Positions 9,109 to 18,097 of a stretch of 64,000 nt of DNA are shown in pieces. The DNA lies in contig NZ_KI912266.1 of assembly GCF_000235425.2 (NCBI RefSeq), forward strand, positions 3,923,293 to 3,987,292. The letters are read 5' to 3'. Positions within the stretch are counted from its first letter, which is position 1; every line of letters starts with the position of its first letter. A program made the position numbers and the translations under genes. The stretch is from Pseudofrankia saprophytica. GTDB lineage: Bacteria > Actinomycetota > Actinomycetes > Frankiales > Frankiaceae. Under the pieces are notes generated by a model that was not told where the DNA came from, ran no database searches, and saw only the letters and a list, made by a program, of their open reading frames with translations.

Positions 9109-10067
9109 CAGACGACCCTTCCCGTGCGCAGGACGGTGAGGACCCCGCCGGCGGCCAGCAGCAGGATGGCGAACGCGATGAACGCCCCGGCCAGCGGAAG
9201 GTCCTCGTTGTGGGTGGTCAGCCGCAGGTCGATGGTCGACGCGACGCCGTCGAGCTCGGGCGTGTCCGACGCGGGGTGGTACGAGCCGTCGGTCGTCTGG
9301 GCGATGGCCTTCAGCGTGTCCTCGTCCAGCGCGGTGTGCAGCCGGTAGCCGTCGACGGTGACGACCCCGCCGGCCGCGGTGCCGACGCCGACCGTCTCGA
9401 CGTGCACGCCGGCGGCCTGGGCGGCGTCGGCGGCGGCCTCGGTGGCTTCGCCGCTGCCGCCGTCCTCGCCGTCGGAGAACAGCACGATGGTCGCCGAGCT
9501 CCAGTAGCCGAGGTCGGGCACGGTGCCGTCCGGACCCAGCCGGACGGTCTTGCCCGTGATCGCGGACAGCGAGGTGAGGAGCGCGTCCGCGAGCGAGGTG
9601 CCGCCGGTGACGCTCAGGCGGTCGATCGCGGCCTCGGCCTCCGCGTGCTCGGCGCTGGGCAGGTGGGTGGTGATCCCGCCGTTCTGGAAGGCGACGACGC
9701 CGACGTTGACGCTGCCGGGCTGGGCGTCGACGAACGCGGTCGCGGCCTTCTTCGCCGCGTCCAGCCGGGTGGGCTCCACGTCGGTCGCGGCCATGCTGTT
9801 CGACACGTCCATGGCGACGATCACCGTCCCGGCGGCGCGGGAGACCGGGACGGACGCCGCCGGCCCCGCCGCCGCCACCGAGAGCACCGCGATCCCCGCG
9901 AGGCTCAGCCACAGGCCGAACTGGGGGGCACGCCGTCCCGCGGCGGTGGCCACGCCGGCCGCGGCGAGCGCCGCCCGGCGCCGGCGGGACGCCTTCACGG
10001 TGGCGACGGCGAGCGCCGCCACGACCAGCGCACCGAGGACGAGCAGCCAGGGAACGGCGAGGCTCAC
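9108..10067 (-). CDS. VWA-domain membrane protein (first of pair)
   Basis: A second BatA/B-like protein: N-terminal membrane helix, another helix near residue 50, VWA domain with MIDAS VAMDVSNSMAATD, then FSDGEDGG, and a C-terminal helix (AFIAFAILLLAAGG). GTG 10067 is chosen because GGAGG at 10073-10077 lies just upstream and because it makes a GTGA overlap with the stop of the DUF58 gene. The C-terminal domain before the last helix includes TTDGSYHPASDTPELDGV, a segment that recurs as ATGGSYYRAQNAGQLQDAL in the neighbour, so the two VWA genes arose by duplication. Confidence 0.85.
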   Translation of the reverse strand: MSLAVPWLLVLGALVVAALAVATVKASRRRRAALAAAGVATAAGRRAPQFGLWLSLAGIAVLSVAAAGPAASVPVSRAAGTVIVAMDVSNSMAATDVEPTRLDAAKKAATAFVDAQPGSVNVGVVAFQNGGITTHLPSAEHAEAEAAIDRLSVTGGTSLADALLTSLSAITGKTVRLGPDGTVPDLGYWSSATIVLFSDGEDGGSGEATEAAADAAQAAGVHVETVGVGTAAGGVVTVDGYRLHTALDEDTLKAIAQTTDGSYHPASDTPELDGVASTIDLRLTTHNEDLPLAGAFIAFAILLLAAGGVLTVLRTGRVV

Positions 10068-10959
10068 GGCCGCCTCCACTGGGTACTGGCGACGACCCCG
10101 ACCAGGGAGGTGAGCAGGTCGCGGTCGGTGTCGATCCGGTGCATCGGGACCCCCGCCCTGCGCATGCGGCCGGCCGTCTCGGCCTCGCGCTCCGCCACGG
10201 CGTCCCGGAACCGGGCCCGCAGCAGCGGGTCGCTGGAGTCGACGAGCAGCTGCTCGCCGGTCTCGGCGTCCTCGACGAGGACGAGCCCGGCCTCCGGCAG
10301 GTCGTCGTCGGCCGCGTCGACGACGCGCAGCGCCACGACGTCGTGCCGATGCGCGAGACGCAGCAGCGGCCGGTCCCACTCGCCGGTGCCGATGAAGTCG
10401 GAGACGACGATGATCAGCGACCGGCGCCGCGCCACCGACGCGGCGGTCGCCAACATCGCGGCGAAGTCGGTGGTGCCCGCCGTGGACGGCGCCGCGGCCG
10501 TGCGGTCCAGCTCATGGCCGATGCGCAGCACGTGGCCGCGGCCGGTGCCCGGCGGCACCACCCGCGTCGCGGCGCCGTCGTGCAGCAGCGCGCCGACCCG
10601 GTTGCCGCCGCGGGCGAACAGCCTGGCCAGCGTCAGCGCGAGCTCGGCCAGCACGTCGTGCTTGCCCCGGCCCGGCGTTCCCACCGTCATCGACGCCGAC
10701 CGGTCGAGGACGAGCCACAGGGTCAGCTCGCGATCTTCGGTGAACTGGCGCACCTGCGGCTCGTCCAGCCGGGCGGTCGCGTTCCAGTCGATGCGGCGGG
10801 CGTCGTCCTCCTCCATGTAGCCGCGCAGGCCGGCGAAGTCGAGGCCCGCGCCGCGGTACGCCGTCCGGTAGGAGCCCAGCACCCGCCCGTCGAGACGGCG
10901 GACGACCCGCCACTCCAGCCGGAGCAGCAGCCGATCGGGCGCACCGGTCATCGCGCGGC

Positions 10960-10963
<4 letters not shown>
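10064..10963 (-). CDS. DUF58 protein of the MoxR operon
   Basis: A cytosolic DUF58 protein, the standard middle partner in MoxR-DUF58-VWA operons. Family hallmarks are the GSYRTAYRGAGLDFAGLRGY start, the RRIDWNATARLDEPQVRQF block and a VWA-like fold with VLDRSASMTVG. Start GTG 10963 overlaps the MoxR stop as GTGA, which argues for coupling; ATG 10951 is possible. The family is thought to help MoxR remodel client proteins, but the biochemical role is not established. Confidence 0.88.
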
Positions 10964-12105
<1,142 letters not shown>

Positions 12106-12133
12106 CGTTATCTTTTGGATACCTTCCGTGATG

Positions 12134-12922
12134 TCAGATCTGGGGTCCGCGGCCGTCGCCAGGCCCGTTGCCGCCGCCGAGCGCGCTGCCGATGGGCACC
12201 GCGAAGCCGATGCCGGCGAACGCGTCGTCATGGCCCGGGTCGGCGATGGAGACGACGATCCCGACGACCAGGCCGTTCGCGTCGAGGAGCGGGCCGCCGG
12301 AGCTGCCGGGATTCACCGAGGCGTCGAACTGGATGAGGCCGGTGAAGGTGCCGCTGTCCGTGGGGGCGGTGCGGTCCACACCCGAGATGACGCCCGACGA
12401 GACGCTGTAGGTCAGCCCGAGGGGGTTGCCGACGGCGACGACGTCGCCGCCGATCTCGACCCTGCCGCCGAGCGTCGCCGGCACGACGGTCTGCGGCAGG
12501 GTTTCCGGGGAGAGCGTCGCGATGTCGGTCTTCGGGTCCGCCGAGGCCACCGTGGCGGCGGACGTGGTGCCGTCGGCGAAGACGAGGCTGATGTCGCCGC
12601 CGTCGGCGATGACGTGGTTCGCGGTGAGGACGGTGCCGTCATCGGCGGCGATCACGCCCGAGCCGAGCGACCCGTCGGCCGTGCGCACCACGACCACCGA
12701 CGGCCCGATCCGCTGGTAGATGTCCGCGACGCTCGGCGTCTTGGCCGCGGTGGGGCTCGCCGACACGGCCGGGTCGGGCAGCGCCGCCGAGCCGTCATCG
12801 GGACGCAGCGCGAGCGCCACCACTGTGACGACCAGAGCGACGATGAGGACACCGCAGCCGACCAGCACGCCGAGGGCGCTCCGCGGGCCCCATGCTGCCC
12901 GAAGGCCGGACCAACGCGCCAT
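12134..12922 (-). CDS. Membrane-anchored trypsin-like (HtrA-type) serine protease without PDZ
   Basis: A serine protease predicted to face the outside of the cell. One N-terminal transmembrane helix (about residues 20-40) and a Pro/Ala/Ser linker precede the chymotrypsin fold. The catalytic triad is visible: His in LTANHVIADGG, Asp in DPKTDIATLS, Ser in NPGSSGGPLLD. HtrA proteins normally have a C-terminal PDZ domain; here the protein stops after 262 aa with a short Gly-rich tail, so substrate choice must come from elsewhere. ATG 12922 is preferred over upstream codons because it places the basic residues directly before the helix. It opens the MoxR operon. Confidence 0.8.
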   Translation of the reverse strand: MARWSGLRAAWGPRSALGVLVGCGVLIVALVVTVVALALRPDDGSAALPDPAVSASPTAAKTPSVADIYQRIGPSVVVVRTADGSLGSGVIAADDGTVLTANHVIADGGDISLVFADGTTSAATVASADPKTDIATLSPETLPQTVVPATLGGRVEIGGDVVAVGNPLGLTYSVSSGVISGVDRTAPTDSGTFTGLIQFDASVNPGSSGGPLLDANGLVVGIVVSIADPGHDDAFAGIGFAVPIGSALGGGNGPGDGRGPQI

Positions 12923-13834
12923 AGCCCGACACTGCGGGCCATACCTTAGCCGTACCTGAACAAACACTGTGGCTGATGCGAAATGCTACCGATTCTTTAC
13001 CTGATACGACGCAGGAAACCGTGCCGGACTGGCGCACACCTCGGCGGCCGGTATCGGTCGTGAGCTGTCTGCCAGGTGCCGACCCGCAGGTGGCGGTCAT
13101 CAGGCGAGGTGCCTGCGTCGTGGCCGGCACCGGCACGGGCGGCACCGGCACCGGCACCGGCGGTGGCACCGGCGGTGGCGCGGCCGGCTGAGTGGTCGCG
13201 GCCGGCCAGCCACTCGTCGGCGGAGCCGGGCTGGGCGGACTCCTGGCTCACACCAGATCATGGGCGGGCCATGATCTGGTGTGATGTTTGGCGTCCTGGC
13301 ACGCAAGAACGCAATCACCGTGGAATTGCTTTGGCGATCGCGGAGTCAACCCCGCTTGGAGCCCGGCCCGGGCTCGGTCGGGGCGCCGTCCGGGCGCTCG
13401 TGCGGCCGCGTGCTCGTCCTGTCCGACGTCAGAGTCACAACCAGCGCCGTTTCGCGCCCATGACGTCTGACCCGACGCCGGGATCCTGCTGGCGCCCGCC
13501 GCGACGCGGGTTAGAAGCGACCGGCCGCCGCTGCGCGCTGCCCGCCCATCCATCCATGGGCTGTGGCGGGCGGGAAGCCGGGATCCGCCCCACAACCCAT
13601 GACCGGATCCGATGCGAGACCTGAGTAATTAGGGTTCCTCGCTCTGGCTCCGATAAATCCACCAGATGACCAGCGAACTCCAGCCCGGCCGGCCGTCGGC
13701 AATTGCGATCGTGCCAGGTAGCCACCCGGGCCGGGCCTGATCGCTGACGGCCTGGGCAAGGCGAAAGGTGGGGTGGGCGATACACCGGGTCGCAGCCGTT
13801 CCGCCGTTGCGGTGGTCCGGCCAGCTCCCGCCGG
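12923..13834. other. Long intergenic region with no convincing gene
   Basis: About 900 bases without a supported gene. It contains a Gly/Thr-coding low-complexity stretch built from GGCACC/GGCGGT hexamers (about 13120-13190) and a perfect hairpin (13249-13283, separate entry). Open frames here lack ribosome sites, family resemblance and the expected codon bias. Confidence 0.5.
13249..13283. repeat. Perfect 15-bp inverted repeat
   Basis: Arms CACACCAGATCATGG and CCATGATCTGGTGTG are exactly complementary around a 5-base loop GCGGG. No T-tract follows and no gene ends within several hundred bases, so a terminator role is not obvious. Confidence 0.85.
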
Positions 13835-14167
13835 TCAGTCTCCCGCGGGCACGGCCATCTCGCCGAGCAGGGACCAGTCGTCCTGCGGAATGGTCACGTT
13901 GACGATGCGCGGGGTTTCGGCCAGATGCTGGGGCAGCATCTGGCGCGCGGCCTGGAAATGCGCGGACTGGACGTGCGCGGCGCCTGCGTCGTCGTCCCGG
14001 AATGCCTCCACGAGAACGTATTCCGCGGGGTCCTCGATGCTGCGCGACCAGTCGAACCACAGGCAGCCCGGTTCGCTCCGGGTGGCCCGGGTGAATTCCT
14101 CGACAATGACCGGCCACCGGTCCGCCTCCTCGGGCCGGACGCGGAACTTGGCGGTGATGAAGATCAT
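13835..14167 (-). CDS. Antibiotic biosynthesis monooxygenase (ABM)-domain protein
   Basis: A 110-aa dimeric ferredoxin-like-fold protein of the ABM/YgiN type. It begins MIFITAKFRVRPEEAD, continues with TRSEPGCLWFDWSRS and EYVLVEAFRDDDAGAAHVQSAHF, the standard arrangement of strands with the conserved EPGC and HxxSxHF segments. GGGAG in the bases just upstream of ATG 14167 supports the start. Such proteins act as small cofactor-free monooxygenases, quinone-related enzymes or have unknown roles. It stands alone, so no pathway can be assigned. Confidence 0.8.
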   Translation of the reverse strand: MIFITAKFRVRPEEADRWPVIVEEFTRATRSEPGCLWFDWSRSIEDPAEYVLVEAFRDDDAGAAHVQSAHFQAARQMLPQHLAETPRIVNVTIPQDDWSLLGEMAVPAGD

Positions 14168-14516
14168 CGGACTCCCTTGTCGACGTCGACTTGGTCGCTG
14201 GCATGGGCCGCATCAGGCGCGGGCTGGCCGCATCCGGCACGGCTGGCCTTATCCGGCGCATCCGGCTGGCTGGCCGCACGATGTCGCGCCCATGAAGCCG
14301 GTGCCGGTGTCGCGCTGAGACCCTACGCGACGGTCAACCGCCGGTCGCGGCGTGGCGACCACTCATGATCGCCGCGACCGTGTCGTCGCCGTCATCGTTT
14401 CGGCGAATTCGCAACCGCGGCAACACGGTGGCGACGATCAACCCAAGCGAGTCGCCGGGCGATCGCTGACGGGGGCGGCTGGGGCGCCATGGTCGTTCCC
14501 GCCGAGCGCCTCTTGG
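14168..14516. other. Intergenic region with degenerate short repeats
   Basis: No gene seen. Around 14205-14280 a degenerate tandem pattern of the type CTGGCCGCATCCGGC occurs three to four times. Nothing else is recognisable. Confidence 0.4.
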
Positions 14517-14957
14517 TCAGGTCCGCGGGGTGGAGCGGGTGATGCGGAAGGTCGGATGGTCCGCCGGGTCGGGCAGGGCGCGGAAGGACGCGCCGACGGT
14601 GGGCATCCGGCCGTAGAGCGCCAGATAGGCGTCGATCAGTGGCGGCCGGGCCGGCGCGGGGACGTCGGTGACCTCGATGTCCTCGGTTCGGCCCTCGTGG
14701 TCGAGCCGGCCGTGGCCGGCGGCGGTCAGGTTGAGCGCCCAGTCGGTCTGGCCGCGGGCGGCGATGAGGTACCGCTCGCCGTCGTGTTCGAGGACGGCGA
14801 CCGGGACCCGTCGCGGGCGGCCGCTCTGCCGGCCGTCCACCGAGAGCTGCCAGACGATCTCGGGGCGGAAGCGGGCCGCCATCCGGTTGCCGACGACGCG
14901 GGCGAACCACGGCGGCCTCAGGTAGCGGCGGGACGTGTCGGCGGGGTGTGTGCTCAT
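14517..14957 (-). CDS. Deazaflavin (F420)-dependent nitroreductase-family protein
   Basis: A 146-aa member of the DDN/PNPOx-like family common in F420-producing Actinobacteria. Typical features are the LRPPWFARVVGNRMAARF opening, the VWQLSVDGRQSGRPRRVPV strand pair, and YLIAARGQTDWALNL for deazaflavin binding. It would reduce quinones, nitro compounds or another small electrophile with reduced F420. ATG 14957 is chosen; ATG 14975 upstream is possible but lies in the operator. Transcribed divergently from the MarR gene at 15029, with an operator between them, so it is probably repressed by that regulator. Confidence 0.82.
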   Translation of the reverse strand: MSTHPADTSRRYLRPPWFARVVGNRMAARFRPEIVWQLSVDGRQSGRPRRVPVAVLEHDGERYLIAARGQTDWALNLTAAGHGRLDHEGRTEDIEVTDVPAPARPPLIDAYLALYGRMPTVGASFRALPDPADHPTFRITRSTPRT

Positions 14958-14970
14958 GGCAACAACCGTA

Positions 14971-14991
14971 GACATCGAACGTTTCGATGTC
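14971..14991. promoter_or_regulatory. MarR operator between divergent genes
   Basis: Perfect inverted repeat GACATCGAA-N3-TTCGATGTC. A further half copy, GACATCGAAG, is at 15001-15010. Both lie between the starts of the F420-dependent oxidoreductase (14957, minus) and the MarR gene (15029, plus), the expected place for an autoregulating MarR repressor. A TATGCT -10-like box at 15017-15022 overlaps this region and would give a nearly leaderless MarR transcript. Confidence 0.75.
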
Positions 14992-15028
14992 AAAGCGTTA
15001 GACATCGAAGTGTGAGTATGCTTGCGGC

Positions 15029-15460
15029 GTGCCTCCCACCCGTTCTCCGATCGGCCTCCACCTGGCACGGACGGCCCGGGTGGTCAGCCGCGCGTTCGAC
15101 GAGGCGCTGGCGGCCGGCGGCGGGTCCATGCCGCTGTGGCTGGTGCTGCTCAACCTCAAGACGGGCGCCACCCTGGCCAACCAGCGCGAGCTGGCCCAGG
15201 CCGTGGGCATCCGGGAGGCGACGCTCACCCATCACCTCAACGCCATCGAGGGCCAGGGTTTGATCACCCGGCGGCGCGATCCGGCGAACCGGCGGGTGCA
15301 GACGGTGGAGCTCACCCCGGCGGGGGAGGAGGCGTTCCTGCGGCTGCGCACGATCGTCGTCGACTTCGACCGCCGCCTGCGTGACGGTTTCACCGACCAG
15401 GAGATCGCCGGTCTCGAGCGGCAACTCGACCGGCTCGTGAACAACGTCGCGGGCGCCTGA
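15029..15460 (+). CDS. MarR-family transcriptional regulator
   Basis: A 143-aa winged-helix regulator. The recognition helix region reads RELAQAVGIREATLTHHLNAIEGQGLITRRRDPANRRVQTVELTPAG-, with the conserved wing D-x-R-x-R pattern. GTG 15029 is used; there is no ribosome site and the likely -10 is seven bases upstream, so translation may be leaderless. It most probably represses itself and the divergent reductase through the inverted repeat at 14971-14991 and responds to a small aromatic or oxidising ligand. The ligand is not predictable. Confidence 0.85.
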   Translation: MPPTRSPIGLHLARTARVVSRAFDEALAAGGGSMPLWLVLLNLKTGATLANQRELAQAVGIREATLTHHLNAIEGQGLITRRRDPANRRVQTVELTPAGEEAFLRLRTIVVDFDRRLRDGFTDQEIAGLERQLDRLVNNVAGA

Positions 15461-15580
15461 CCGAGCCGATTCGACCACCGCGACCGCGACCACAACCGCC
15501 ACCATCGCTTCGACCGCCGCGGATGCGCTGTCGCCGTGCCGCCGCGCCGGCGGGCGGAGGCCGGCCTCGCGAACTGTGGA

Positions 15581-16615
15581 CTACCGGTGGGAGTCAGGCC
15601 CCTCGACCGCGGCGCGGAGGTCCGCCGACCAGCCGAGTGCACCGACCCGCTCGCCGCCACCGGTGACGGGGACCGTCCGCCATCGCTCGACGGACTGGCC
15701 CCGGCAGCGCCAGTAGCTCAACGCCGCGGCGAGCAGTGGCCCCAGCCCGCGTGCCGCGCCGTCGTCGAGTTTGGCGGCGAATGACCGCCCGTCGGGCAGC
15801 GAGGCGGCGATCACCGCCTCGGCACCGTCCTTGGCGAGCAGACCCGGCACATCCGCGAGGAGGTGCGTGATGGGTCGATCAGTTCCGCCAACGTGCACGG
15901 GATGGTCCCTCACCGCCGAGGACACGAGGGCGGCGGATGATCCGTCCGCGGCCCGGCTCAGGGCGGCGAAGGACCGCGCCAGCCCGGTCAGACTGATCGC
16001 GTGCGCGGGCGCGCCGCACCCGTCGATCGCGGTCGCGGCGACCGGCTGCCCGGCATACCGCCCGACCGCGTCCCGGATGAGAACCTGCAGCGGATGCGTC
16101 GGCAGCCGGTAGGTGCTCGTTTCCCATCCGGCCGCGCGACACGTCGCGAGCATGGCGGCGTGCTTGCCCGAGCAGTTGTGGCAGATCCGCGCCGGCTCGC
16201 CACCCTGCCTGACCCACTGGACGCGGGCTTCCTCGCTGCCGGGCCACGCCGGCGGGCAGAGGAGCGCGCCCTCATCCAGGCCCGCGGAGGTCAGGATCGC
16301 CCTGGCCGTCTGACGGTGCACGGGCTCGCCGTCATGGCTTGCGGCCGCCAGCGCCAGGTGCTCGCGCCGCCCCGGATAGCCGGCATCGACCATGGCGGCC
16401 GCCTGGAGCGGCTTGAGCGCGGAACGGGCGAAGACGGGCCGGTCCGGCGAGCCGAAGGAGACCTCGACCGCGCCGTCGGCATCGAGCAGAACCAGCGAGC
16501 CACGGTGCCAGGACTCGACGATTCCCGCCCGTGTCGCCGTAAGCAGGACCGGGTTCGCGACGCTATCCAGATCCACGCCGCCTGCTTGTCCGGGCATGCG
16601 CACCAGTATCGGCAC
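15581..16615 (-). CDS. L-asparaginase of the Rhizobium etli (class 3) type
   Basis: An asparaginase II-family enzyme that hydrolyses L-asparagine to aspartate and ammonia. The two serine-lysine tandems known from the R. etli enzyme are visible: RSALKPLQA (Ser65, Lys68) and SHDGE for the second Ser, with Lys in AAKLDDGA. The zinc-site residues occur in HNCSGKHA (Cys and Lys) and DGCGAPAH (Cys). The 344 aa length is normal. GTG 16615 is taken as start, but ATG 16597 is equally possible as neither has a clear ribosome site. Single-gene unit. Confidence 0.85.
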   Translation of the reverse strand: MPILVRMPGQAGGVDLDSVANPVLLTATRAGIVESWHRGSLVLLDADGAVEVSFGSPDRPVFARSALKPLQAAAMVDAGYPGRREHLALAAASHDGEPVHRQTARAILTSAGLDEGALLCPPAWPGSEEARVQWVRQGGEPARICHNCSGKHAAMLATCRAAGWETSTYRLPTHPLQVLIRDAVGRYAGQPVAATAIDGCGAPAHAISLTGLARSFAALSRAADGSSAALVSSAVRDHPVHVGGTDRPITHLLADVPGLLAKDGAEAVIAASLPDGRSFAAKLDDGAARGLGPLLAAALSYWRCRGQSVERWRTVPVTGGGERVGALGWSADLRAAVEGPDSHR

Positions 16616-16828
16616 CCGTGGTGCCCGCGGCGCTCGGCACTGTCACGAGGCCGAGTCTTCCGCCGCTCCCGCGCCTGCGCGTCTTCATGTCGCCGGAGAC
16701 ACTGTTCTGCCGAGCAAAGACGACGCCTCTCGAAGTGGCGGCTCGTATTGCTGAGCCGTCGGCTTTCGCGATCAAGAAGCATCGACTCGCCGCAGGGCGC
16801 TGGCGCGCTGAACTCTCGGCGTGTCTCG

Positions 16829-18097
16829 TCATGATTCCGATCCGTCTGTCACAAGCGCCTCGCAGGCCGCGAGGTTGCCCCGGGTCGTCCGGCAATTCGG
16901 GTGGTCGGGACCGTAGACGGCCTCGCCGATCGCGAGCGCCCGCTGAAACAGCGGCACCGCGTCCCCAACCCGGCCCAGGGTTCGCAGCGCCAACGCCAGG
17001 TTGTTCAGGCGCGTGGCGATGTCGGGGTGGTCGGGGCCGTAGACGGCTTGGCCGATCGCGAGCGCCCGTTGGAACAGCGGCACCGCCTCCCCGACCCGGC
17101 CCAGGTCTTGCAGCGCCGACGCCAGGTTGTTCAGCACGCTGGCGACGACGGGGTGGTCGGGGCCGTAGACGGCCTCGCCGATCGCGAGCGCCCGCTGAAA
17201 CAGCGGCACCGCCTCCCCAGCCCGGCCCAGGGTTCGCAGCGCCAACGCCAGGTTGTTCAGGCGCGTGGCGATGTCGGGGTGGTCGGGGCCGTAGACGGCT
17301 TGGCCGATCGCGAGCGCCCGTTGGAACAGCGGCACCGCCTCCCCGACCCGGCCCAGGTCTTGCAGCGCCGACGCCAGGTTGTTCAGCACGGTGGCGACGT
17401 CGGGGTGGTCGGGGCCGTAGACGGCCTCGTCGATCGCGAGCGCCCGTTGGAACAGCGGCGCCGCCTCCCCGACCCGGCCCAGCGCTTGCAGGGGCAACGC
17501 CAGGTTGTTCAGGCGCGTGGCGACGACGGGGTGGTCGGGGCCGTAGACGGCCTGGCCGATCGCGAGCGCCCGCTGGAACAGCGGCACCGCCTCCCCAGCC
17601 CGGCCCAGGTCTTGCAGCGTCAACGCCAGGTTGTTCAGATCGGTAGCGACCTCGGGGTGGTCGGGGCCGTAGACGGCCTCGTCGATCGCGAGCGCCCGTT
17701 GGAACAGCGGCACCGCCTCCCCAGCCCGGCCCAGGTCGTGCAGCGCCGACGCCAGGTTGTTCAGCACGCTGGCGACGACGGGGTGGTCGGGGCCGTAAAC
17801 GGCCTCGTCGATCGCGAGCGCCCGTTGGAACAGCGGCACCGCCTCCCCAGCCCGGCCCAGGCCTCGCAGCGCCAACGCCAGGTAGCTCAGCGCGCGGGCG
17901 ACGACGGGGTGGTCGGGGCCGTAGACGGCCTCGTCGATCGCGAGCGCCCGTTGGAACAGCGGCACCGCCTCCCCGACCCGGCCCAGGTCTTGCAGCACCG
18001 ACGCCAGGTTGTTCAGGCGCGTGGCGACGACGGGGTGGTCGGGGCCATAGGCAGCCTCACCGATCGCGAGCGCCCGCTGAAACAGCGGCAACGCCTC
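16829..18097 (-). repeat. Ten tandem 126-bp repeats encoding TPRs
   Basis: The 3' part of the STAND gene is a tandem array of a 42-codon unit with core EAVPLFQRALAI-EAVYGPDHP. Units differ mainly at a few positions after DHP. Units 7 and 9 are almost identical to each other, as are 6 and 8, which points to a recent two-unit block duplication. The last unit lacks its second helix consensus. Confidence 0.9.

Noticed and set aside
12976-13191. Gly/Thr-rich open frame encoding GTGTGGTGTGTG-type sequence
   Set aside because: Pure low-complexity hexamer repeat, no ribosome site, no family.
13600-13830. Open frames around 13.4-13.8 kb on both strands
   Set aside because: No family, irregular codon use, no ribosome sites.
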